Source of the DNA: Candidatus Magnetomicrobium cryptolimnococcus
Lineage (GTDB): Bacteria > Nitrospirota > Thermodesulfovibrionia > Thermodesulfovibrionales > Magnetobacteriaceae
Assembly (NCBI GenBank): GCA_018606805.1
Contig: JAGYWI010000002.1
Coordinates: forward strand, 62,001-126,000
Direction of reading: 5' to 3'
Length of the DNA stretch: 64,000 bases
Shown here: in pieces, positions 35,444-42,857 of the stretch
How the letters are laid out: every line of letters starts with the position of its first letter
How positions within the stretch are numbered: the first letter of the stretch is position 1
Notes under the pieces: model-generated
Databases searched by the model: none
The model's input: the letters and a program-made list of their open reading frames with translations, nothing else
What the model was told of the DNA's origin: nothing
Position numbers and translations under genes: made by a program

Positions 35444-37015
35444 ATGAAGGTTGTTACAGCAAATGAGATGAAAACAATAGACAGAATAACTATAGATGAA
35501 GTGGGTATACCGGCACTTGTTTTAATGGAGCGGGCAGGTGTATCTGTAGCAAAACGTGTAGCTGGGATATTCGGCATAGAAGAGCGGATAACAGTGCTCT
35601 GCGGAGCAGGCAATAATGGAGGGGATGGGCTTGTTTGTGCCCGTGAGCTTTTTAATAACGGGTTTATCGTAAAGGCAATAATCATTTCCGAAGCCGGACA
35701 ACTAAGCACTGAGTGTCAGAAGCAGTACGAAATATGTACAAAGCTTGGCGTTGATGTGGCAATGAAAACCACAATAATCGAACAGGACATTGACGGCAGT
35801 GTCATCATAGACGCTATTTTAGGCACTGGTCTTGACCGTCCCATTAAGGATAACCTATTACATGTAATAGCGTTAGCTAATAATCTATGCGGTAAAAACG
35901 TCGTAGCAATAGATATACCAACAGGTATCTCAAGTGATACAGGGCAAGTTATGGGAACTGCTATTGAAGCTGGCTGGACGGTTACATTTGGACTGCCAAA
36001 AAGGGGGCATATGCTATACCCCGGGAAAGAGCATACCGGCACTCTCTTTGTAGAGGACATAGGCTTTCCAACAACATTATTAAATAGCATAAATATCAAA
36101 TGTGAAGTGCTTGAAAAAGAGCTAATCTCTTTATACATTCCCCAAAGAAGTGATTATTCATATAAGGGCGATTACGGACACGTATTAGTCGTAGGCGGTG
36201 CAAAGGGTAAAGCTGGTGCTGCACTATTAGCATCAAGGGCTAGCCTTCGTACTGGTGCTGGGCTAGTTACAATGGCAGTACCTAACTCCTTAGCTGATGT
36301 GTACCAAGTGAGTGCCTTAGAAGAAATGGTGCTCCCCGTTGCTGATGACGGTAGAGGCGGATTTTCAAGAAACGCTATAGAAGAGATTTTAAATTTTGCT
36401 AAAAAGAAATCATGCGTAATTGCCGTTGGACCCGGCATTACCGTTACAGAAGATACAATAGAACTTGTCAAACAAATTTTAATAAATGCCGCCAACCAAT
36501 TAATAATAGATGCAGACGCCCTTAACTGTATCGCTAGCAACACAAAAAATGAGATAGCAACCCTCTTAAGTAACACCAAAGAGCCCGCCATATTAACCCC
36601 ACATACAGGAGAAATGGCACGACTTATAGGTAGCTACACCGACATAGCCGATAACTGCAAAGAGATTGAATCAAACAGAATAACAGTAGCTTCAAACTTT
36701 GCCCGTGAATCTTCTATTTATTTGGTATTAAAAGGTGTGCCCTCCATTATAAGCGACCCAGAAGGTACAGTATTTTTAAATCCAACAGGCAGCCCGTCAA
36801 TGGCAACAGCAGGCGCTGGCGATTGCCTTACCGGTATGATAGCTGCTTTAGTTGCTCAGGGGCTTTCACCACTTTTTGCCGTACAAACTGGAGTTTACAT
36901 GCACGGACTAGCCGGTGAACTTAGCGCCCAAAATGTGGGATTACATTCTACGTTAGCAAGTGATATTATTGAAAACATACCCAAGACATTTAAATTTTTA
37001 TTGAACCCAGAATAA
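35444..37015 (+). CDS. nnr: Bifunctional NAD(P)H-hydrate epimerase / ADP-dependent dehydratase
   Basis: Repairs hydrated NADH and NADPH. N-terminal YjeF_N epimerase domain (residues 1-215, GAGNNGGDGLVCAREL, IPTGISSDTGQVMG) and C-terminal ribokinase-like dehydratase domain (about 225-515, DYGHVLVVGGAKGKAGAALL, VGPGITV, TPHTGEMARL, MATAGAGDCLTGMIAAL with the catalytic Asp). 523 aa matches the fused bacterial form. AAGGAG is 9 bases before the ATG; it follows acpS by 23 bases and likely shares its transcript. Confidence 0.96.
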   Translation: MKVVTANEMKTIDRITIDEVGIPALVLMERAGVSVAKRVAGIFGIEERITVLCGAGNNGGDGLVCARELFNNGFIVKAIIISEAGQLSTECQKQYEICTKLGVDVAMKTTIIEQDIDGSVIIDAILGTGLDRPIKDNLLHVIALANNLCGKNVVAIDIPTGISSDTGQVMGTAIEAGWTVTFGLPKRGHMLYPGKEHTGTLFVEDIGFPTTLLNSINIKCEVLEKELISLYIPQRSDYSYKGDYGHVLVVGGAKGKAGAALLASRASLRTGAGLVTMAVPNSLADVYQVSALEEMVLPVADDGRGGFSRNAIEEILNFAKKKSCVIAVGPGITVTEDTIELVKQILINAANQLIIDADALNCIASNTKNEIATLLSNTKEPAILTPHTGEMARLIGSYTDIADNCKEIESNRITVASNFARESSIYLVLKGVPSIISDPEGTVFLNPTGSPSMATAGAGDCLTGMIAALVAQGLSPLFAVQTGVYMHGLAGELSAQNVGLHSTLASDIIENIPKTFKFLLNPE

Positions 37016-37126
37016 TGTTTACGGTAGCTTTTGTTTGATTTTAATTATATAATAATAGAGAAAGAGTAGGAAAAGTTATTTGTAACTATTCTAAATAATT
37101 TTAAATCTTTAAAGGAGGGTAATTTA

Positions 37127-37744
37127 ATGTATAAACAAAGGTTAAGGTATGTTGTTCTTCTTTGTGCAATATGTGTTGTAGTAGATGCCTTTGCAGATAG
37201 CACAAATAATCCACATAAACTTAGTAAAATAGAACCCATACTTTTAGCCCCAATACTTTTAGCCCCAATACTTTTAGCCATGGATATTAGCGATGAAGAA
37301 CTAGCCAAAGGAGTTGTTGTCTACGAAACCTCATCAGAAAGGATTATGAAAAGGCATCTATCCAAACAACAACAATCTATCAGTGAGAAAATGCTCAAAA
37401 GCACCCAAAACAAGAAAAAAATACCTGCAAGTATCGCATCTACAGAAGCATTAGATATGCTTACCGATAATACGGCTACTACAATAATTAGCGAAAAAAC
37501 CATCATTAGCGATGGGGCAGAAAATAGAAAAAAGATACTGGCTGTTAAAAAGACTACCGAAGAATATGAAGGGAAAAAGCACTCAACTATAAAAACCACA
37601 GAACAACCAAAAGAACAAAAGATTGCAAACACAGTATCTGTTATACATACCCGCGAAATACCCAAAATAGAGGAAAAACCAAAAACAGAAACCTATCATG
37701 ATAATGGCGTGTATGATACCGAAGGATTTAACATTACTAGATAA
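37127..37744 (+). CDS. Unrecognised secreted protein with PILLA repeats
   Basis: 205 aa. N-terminal signal peptide (YVVLLCAICVVVDAFADS, cleavage after about residue 24). A 15-bp DNA repeat occurs three times (37235-37279) and yields PILLA three times, giving a short hydrophobic patch, followed by AMDISDEELAKGVV. The rest is Lys/Thr/Glu-rich, probably disordered, ending YDTEGFNITR. AAAGGAGGG is 7-8 bases before the ATG. No family recognised. The hydrophobic patch before a Ser-Asp-Glu-Glu-Leu segment loosely recalls leader regions of exported small peptides; I do not press this. Confidence 0.7.
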   Translation: MYKQRLRYVVLLCAICVVVDAFADSTNNPHKLSKIEPILLAPILLAPILLAMDISDEELAKGVVVYETSSERIMKRHLSKQQQSISEKMLKSTQNKKKIPASIASTEALDMLTDNTATTIISEKTIISDGAENRKKILAVKKTTEEYEGKKHSTIKTTEQPKEQKIANTVSVIHTREIPKIEEKPKTETYHDNGVYDTEGFNITR

Positions 37745-37764
37745 AAAGAAAAACAAGATAAAGG

Positions 37765-37880
37765 AGAGGGGGAAGAACAGGGAGGTGTGCTGCCGCACCC
37801 TTTACGGGAGGTGCGCCTCCGCACCCTTTACGGGAGGTGCGCCTCCGCACCCTTTTCTTGAAAATGGTTTTCCCCGCTCT
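37765..37880 (-). repeat. P-family repeat interrupted by three 26-bp hairpin units
   Basis: Between the outer arms GGGGGAAGAAC and TTTTCCCCGC lie three units of 26 bases at 37780, 37806 and 37832. In each, GGTGYGC / GCRC-type arms form a small hairpin and the joining sequence is CCCTTTACGGGA. Read on the minus strand, the first unit (37778-37798) is the 21-nt hairpin unit beginning GTGCGGC and ending CTCCCTG. Confidence 0.75.
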
Positions 37881-37896
37881 TCTCTTTCATTAACTT

Positions 37897-40230
37897 TTAC
37901 GTGTACTGGCGTGATTGTATACCTTCGAGGTATCCCAATGCTGGTGGATTTACTATTAGAGCGGCATTTGCTTCATCGGTATCTACGTGCATATCCAGTA
38001 AAAAATCAGGGTGTACGCGTATTAAAACGTCATCGAAGGTCAAGCTTCTATCGCTTACTATTCGAATAGTAACAACGTCGCGGTCCCTAAGACCATAGCT
38101 TAGGGCATCGGATGGGGACATGTGTATATGGCGTCTGGCGAATATAACACCTTTTTCTATTTTATATTGTCCATTTGGTCCTTCAAGTATAATACCGGGT
38201 GTTCCGTCTATATCACCGGAGTCTCTTTTAGGGGCGTCTATACCGAGTTTGAATTCTTCGGTGCGGGAGATTTCCACCTGGCATTCCTTTCTAAATGGTC
38301 CGAGTATTCGTACTTTATCAATTCTACCTTTTGGTCCGATGAGGTTAACGGTTTCTTCAGATGCGTACTGGCCGGGCTGGCTAAGTGGTGAGCGCGGGTT
38401 TAGTGTTTTACCCTTACCAAACAATACTTCAAATGCCTCTTTATTTACATGTACATGGTGGGCTGATATATTTACGGGTATGGGTTTTTTCCTGTATTCT
38501 TCTATTTCTTCTTTTGAGCGGAAGCGTCCCATGGCGGAGAGGGTTTCGCGGGCAATCATTCTAGTTTCATTAGGTGGCACTACGATAATACGTATTTTGG
38601 AGTTTAGGTTTGTAATATCCACAGCATTATTGCCGGTTGGTATGGTGTGTTTGTTTAGTTCGTCGTTAATGGCGATGCCAAAGTGTTCGAGGCCTTGACA
38701 TACTCTGGTACGTATACCGGGTGAGTTAACGCCGATACCGCCTGTAAAGATTAGGACATCGAAGCCACCAAGTACTGCTATGTATGAACCGATATATTTT
38801 TTTATTTTATAGCAGAAGATTTTGATGGCATTTTCAGCGTCAGTATTACCTTTTTCAGCTTCTTCGTAGACGTCCTTCATATACCCGGAAATACCGCTTA
38901 GTCCTTTAATACCGCTTTCTTCATTTAGGATTCTGCTTATTTCCGTAGCGGTGTAGCCGATACTTGCAAGGTAAATAAGTATACCTGGGTCAACGTCGCC
39001 GCAGCGTGAGCCCATAACGAGTCCTTCAAGGGGTGTCATACCCATACTAATATCTATGCTTCGACCGTGGTCTATGGCGCACATGGAAGCACCGTGTCCA
39101 AGGTGGCAGGAGATTATTTTCAGTTTATCAACGGGTTTTTTTAAGAGCATGGCAGCCATTAAGGCAACATAGCTGTGATTAGTGCCATGGAAACCGTAGC
39201 GGCGTATGTGGCTTTGTTTATTCAGGTTTGATGATAGGGCGTATTGATAAGCGTGTTGTGGCATGGTCTTATGGAATGCTGTATCGCATACGGCTACGTG
39301 CGTGGCATCTGGCAGCAAAGACATCAGCAGTTCTATGCCTTCGATATTATATGGGTTGTGCATGGGCGCCATGGGTGAGGCCTCACGGATGGAGACAAGC
39401 ACTTCCGGGTTGATTACAGAAGAGCTATAGAATTTATCGCCACCGTGCACGACTCGGTGTCCAACAGCTCTTATTTCCTTAATATCCTTAATGACACCAA
39501 GTTCAGGGTCTATCATAGTGACGATTGTTAGACGTATGGCATCTCTTAGGGTTTTAACGGTGTGTGGTCTTTCGTAAACACCTTCATTGGTTTGGAATTT
39601 ATAGTATTTACCGGTATCGGAGTTGATTTTGTCAACGATGCCACCAATAATGGGTTCTTTCTTAGAGGTATCGAAAAGTGTATAGCGAACAGAGGTTATG
39701 CGGCAATTAACAACGAGTATTTTTATGGGGTCAACGGCTGATGAAAAGTCTAGGTCGTAGGGGTCTTCCACTTTGCCGAAGGATTCGCGTCGGTATTTAG
39801 CGAGGGCTTCGTCCATTTCACGGTAGACGAGTCTTTTGGTTATAGTTTGAGCTATTTTTGCCATGGTTTTGGGATTTTTTAAAAGCAGCCCTGTACACAC
39901 TTCACGTTTAATCTTCACAACTTTACATTTACCAACACTTACGACATCAACAAAGTTAGGTTCCCCTGTACAAATAGACATTTCACCGACGATGTCACCT
40001 GTCTCGATAGTGGCTATTCTCTTTTTAATCCCTTCTTTATAGGATATAATATCTACTTTACCTTCATAAATAACCATGAGGAATCGGCTGATTTCACCAC
40101 TTCTTTTAATAATATCGCCATCGTAGTAAGTTACAAGTTCAGAATTAGTAACAAGTTCCTTCAGCTCTTCATCAGTTAAATCTGCAAAGACCTTCACTGA
40201 TTTTAAAAATTGCTCTATGTCTATTGCCAT
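37897..40230 (-). CDS. Three-domain fusion: cNMP-binding-like, acetate kinase, PduL phosphotransacylase
   Basis: 777 aa. Residues 1-135: cNMP-type beta-barrel and helix, but the phosphate-cassette Arg-Ser is replaced (GEMSICTGEPNFVDVV, 82-97). Residues 168-570: acetate kinase with Arg259 (GHRVVHGG), His291 (MHNP), Asp316 (CDTAFHKTMP), His348 (YGFHGTNHSY), HLGHGAS, Arg409 (GSRCGDVDP) and Glu555 (NETR) kept. The N-terminal NCGSSSLKF is changed to NCRITSVRY. Residues 580-777: PduL with zinc ligands HHVH (591-594) and RHIH (700-703) and DMHVDTDEAN. Together the last two domains would interconvert acetyl-CoA and acetate with ATP formation in one chain. SD GAGGAGG is 8 bases before the ATG. It appears to be transcribed alone. 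Confidence 0.9.
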   Translation of the reverse strand: MAIDIEQFLKSVKVFADLTDEELKELVTNSELVTYYDGDIIKRSGEISRFLMVIYEGKVDIISYKEGIKKRIATIETGDIVGEMSICTGEPNFVDVVSVGKCKVVKIKREVCTGLLLKNPKTMAKIAQTITKRLVYREMDEALAKYRRESFGKVEDPYDLDFSSAVDPIKILVVNCRITSVRYTLFDTSKKEPIIGGIVDKINSDTGKYYKFQTNEGVYERPHTVKTLRDAIRLTIVTMIDPELGVIKDIKEIRAVGHRVVHGGDKFYSSSVINPEVLVSIREASPMAPMHNPYNIEGIELLMSLLPDATHVAVCDTAFHKTMPQHAYQYALSSNLNKQSHIRRYGFHGTNHSYVALMAAMLLKKPVDKLKIISCHLGHGASMCAIDHGRSIDISMGMTPLEGLVMGSRCGDVDPGILIYLASIGYTATEISRILNEESGIKGLSGISGYMKDVYEEAEKGNTDAENAIKIFCYKIKKYIGSYIAVLGGFDVLIFTGGIGVNSPGIRTRVCQGLEHFGIAINDELNKHTIPTGNNAVDITNLNSKIRIIVVPPNETRMIARETLSAMGRFRSKEEIEEYRKKPIPVNISAHHVHVNKEAFEVLFGKGKTLNPRSPLSQPGQYASEETVNLIGPKGRIDKVRILGPFRKECQVEISRTEEFKLGIDAPKRDSGDIDGTPGIILEGPNGQYKIEKGVIFARRHIHMSPSDALSYGLRDRDVVTIRIVSDRSLTFDDVLIRVHPDFLLDMHVDTDEANAALIVNPPALGYLEGIQSRQYT

Positions 40231-40401
40231 AGCATTATCCTCCTCAAACGATTACTTACAAAAGCCACTGCTTTGATACATTTATCTGATACTTACAGTT
40301 TATACTTTAGCGTATAATTCATGCTTTATTATAAAACAACGAGGTACAATATAAAAACCTGTCTTGTGAGGGTATGAGGCAGTATTATTTAGGGAGCATA
40401 A

Positions 40402-40944
40402 TTATTTAATAATACCAAGGAGTTTGCCCAATAACTCTAGAGCTTTAGGGTTAGTTACGAGCATTATAAATATCATGATTAAGAAAAATATCTTCAGTTC
40501 TAAACGAAGCGCCCTAAATTCAGAGTCCATTTTACCTTCTATACGTTTAAATTCGCCTTTCATTTCCCACTCAAGACGGGTAACACGTTCATTGGTTTTA
40601 GCAATATCTTCCTTTAATTCGGTTCTAAGTTTGGCAATGTCTTCTTTTAACTCTGTCTTAAGTTTGGCAATGTCTTCTTTGAATTCATTCCTCAACCTAG
40701 TAGTTTCTTCTTTTAAATTGGCTTTGACTATACCAATTTCTTCTTTGAATTCAGTTATAGCTTTAGCAATTTCTTCTTTTAAATCAGCCCTCATTATACT
40801 AACCGCTTCTTTTAAATCAGCCTTAGTTGCAGCCTCTTTTTTAGCCTTTTCTGCCACATCGTCAAAGGCATCTACAATGACGATAGCAACTTCTTCACCT
40901 ATTCTATCCCTTAGGACATTATACAATTCGATTGTCTTAGCCAT
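40402..40944 (-). CDS. Coiled-coil protein with C-terminal membrane anchor (DUF1640-like)
   Basis: 180 aa. After a short head (AKTIELYNVLRDRIGEEVAI) comes a long coiled coil made of 11-residue units (LKTELKEDIAK, LRTELKEDIAK, LKEDIAK and similar), then ERVTRLEWEMKGEFKRIEGK and a single C-terminal hydrophobic helix (IFFLIMIFIMLVTNP, about 152-168). The repeats are also visible in DNA as nearly identical 33-bp blocks at about 40600-40690. The design resembles DUF1640/CCDC90-type and similar short tail-anchored coiled-coil proteins common as multi-copy accessory genes. Function unknown. Confidence 0.78.
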   Translation of the reverse strand: MAKTIELYNVLRDRIGEEVAIVIVDAFDDVAEKAKKEAATKADLKEAVSIMRADLKEEIAKAITEFKEEIGIVKANLKEETTRLRNEFKEDIAKLKTELKEDIAKLRTELKEDIAKTNERVTRLEWEMKGEFKRIEGKMDSEFRALRLELKIFFLIMIFIMLVTNPKALELLGKLLGIIK

Positions 40945-41001
40945 GATAAATTATATCATAAATAAACTTTTAACATACGAATTTCATGATTTTATATTTT
41001 G

Positions 41002-41361
41002 TCATTCTGGTTTTTGCTTAAATTTTTCAATCATCTTAAGGTTATTTTCATAAAACTCAACATAACCTCTGCCACCATCTGGAAGCCAGTGAATAAGCCC
41101 CTTTTGGGCGTATGCAAGACGTTTTTTTGTTAGTTCAAGATAATCTTTAGGAATAAACTGCCCATTTATATCAAATTCATATGAAAGCCCTACTAATACA
41201 TAAGCATCTAAACGCTTTAAAATATCTTCAATTGAGCCTGTATTCATATCCCACAACCGTATGGTTTTATATAGCGAGGCAGACGCTAACTGCTTACCAT
41301 CTGGACTGAAATTGATTACGGTTACCACATCATATATGCCTGTGTAACGATAGATTATCAC
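41002..41361 (-). pseudogene. Truncated WD40-protein paralogue (3' end only)
   Basis: 119 codons match the last WD40 blade and conserved C-terminal tail of the 1248-aa STAND/WD40 protein at 42858-46604 (shared GLSYE, PKDY, LTKxRL, YAQKGLI, WLPDGGRG, NNL, MIEKF). The similarity is clear in the DNA from about 41035 to 41335, then ends abruptly. The preceding NTPase, membrane and other 13 WD40 blades are missing. It is best read as the remnant of a duplicated copy; a functional one-blade protein is unlikely. Confidence 0.8.
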
Positions 41362-41390
41362 TTGATTTTTATTTCTATACTCTGTACAAT
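41362..41390 (+). promoter_or_regulatory. Promoter of the 486-aa membrane protein (leaderless)
   Basis: TTGATT (41362-41367), 17-base spacer, TACAAT (41385-41390), then six bases and the ATG at 41397. Spacing places the transcription start on the A of the ATG. Confidence 0.65.
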
Positions 41391-41396
41391 ATAAAA

Positions 41397-42857
41397 ATGA
41401 GTAACGTATCTCCTACTATAGAAAATTATCCAAAGCCAGATAACCATAAGGTATTTCTTTTTTATCCCTTTTACTATACAGATAAAAACCAAAAATATAT
41501 AGAGAATCTTCCACTTAGATGTATTGCTGAAGTTCTTTATCCAACTGATAGCTTTAATATTTCATATGCAGAGAAAATATGGCAAAAAAAAGAAAAGGTA
41601 AATCTCTCAAACGACCTTATTCTTAAAATACAAAATATTTTCAATTCCAATGGAAGCTTAAACCGCAACATTACTCAAAACACCATATCTTATAGCATAA
41701 CAGCTCAATGCAAAAACCTGCTTAGCGGTGTTTTGGGGAAAAAAGGTAAGGGACTTGAAATAGATATTAATAAAACTGCTAAAAAACGTTTAGGAATAGA
41801 TAGTGGGATTTCGCTTTTTATAAATGATATAACGCTTTTCATATTTGGAAGTGGTGTTTGTATTTTACTTATAGAGATAATGTACCCTGATGCTGATATT
41901 AACACAATAATTGAGGGCAATTACGTAGCCGCAAGAACCAGTAGTTTCAAACAAATCCATAATTTGCGTATTAAAGAAAAGGATAGTAAGGAGTTTACGT
42001 TTGAAACACTGGCTAAAAAGCTGCTGTCCTTTATCAGCGATAAAGAGTATAAAATCAATTTAAGCCGCATTTTTACATATTCCGCCCTATCTTTTAAAGA
42101 GGCTTTGCCAAAAAACCGTGATTTTTCTTTAAAACTTGCAAGGCACTACACAAGTGATTATAAAGTATCAGCTGAAGAGTTGAAATCAGGTTTTATAGAA
42201 TCCTTTGATACTGTTTTGCACTATGCAAGTCTTGAAGGTGGTACTGTGATAGTCGAAAACTCAAACACTGCCAAGGCATTAGAGGGATTTATAAACGATC
42301 AGGTGCCCAATGTATACCTGCCAATAGTGATAGTAGCGTATCATGAATATTTGTATCTTACTAAAAAACTGCATTTTGGCGTAGATGTTGATGTACGACA
42401 TCCGGACAATAAAACTGTAGATGAATTTAAAAAATATAGGGATGATATATTAAACTTTAGATTAAATTATCATGTAACCCACGTAAGTTTAATAAGTATG
42501 CACAACGACGCATACAATGTCTGGAGAGAGAAGTTTTTATTAGATAAATTGTATGAAACCTTAAGCGCTGACGTACATGAAGTTACAACCTATATATCAA
42601 CAAAGATTGAAGAAAAACGAAATAGCAGGTGGGATACCTTTAGTATTATACATGCCACCATCGGTATATTCTTTGGAACAATGATAAGTATGTATTCTAC
42701 CGTTGGAGTAAAATTCATAGAATTAATATCTGGTAAAAATATAACAACCACCTCAGATAAAATTTTTTTATTGAAATCATTGGGGTTAACACTGTTTGCA
42801 GCATTATTTATAGCAGCAATTTATTTGTTTCTTGTTTGGCGCATTAAGAAAAAGTGA
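41397..42857 (+). CDS. Unrecognised protein with two C-terminal membrane helices
   Basis: 486 aa. A soluble N-terminal part of about 410 residues, with a beta-rich section (ITLFIFGSGVCILLIEIMYP) and a long helical section (DEFKKYRDDILNFRLNYHV, REKFLLDKLYETLSADVHEV), ends in two membrane helices (SIIHATIGIFFGTMISMYS and LTLFAALFIAAIYLFLVW) and a basic tail. The topology, helices then two helices and KKK, is reminiscent of CorA-like or RMND1/DUF155-like proteins, but I see no GMN motif and cannot assign it. It lies between a WD40 gene and a broken copy of that gene's 3' end; its stop codon directly abuts the stop of the converging STAND/WD40 gene. Confidence 0.8.
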   Translation: MSNVSPTIENYPKPDNHKVFLFYPFYYTDKNQKYIENLPLRCIAEVLYPTDSFNISYAEKIWQKKEKVNLSNDLILKIQNIFNSNGSLNRNITQNTISYSITAQCKNLLSGVLGKKGKGLEIDINKTAKKRLGIDSGISLFINDITLFIFGSGVCILLIEIMYPDADINTIIEGNYVAARTSSFKQIHNLRIKEKDSKEFTFETLAKKLLSFISDKEYKINLSRIFTYSALSFKEALPKNRDFSLKLARHYTSDYKVSAEELKSGFIESFDTVLHYASLEGGTVIVENSNTAKALEGFINDQVPNVYLPIVIVAYHEYLYLTKKLHFGVDVDVRHPDNKTVDEFKKYRDDILNFRLNYHVTHVSLISMHNDAYNVWREKFLLDKLYETLSADVHEVTTYISTKIEEKRNSRWDTFSIIHATIGIFFGTMISMYSTVGVKFIELISGKNITTTSDKIFLLKSLGLTLFAALFIAAIYLFLVWRIKKK

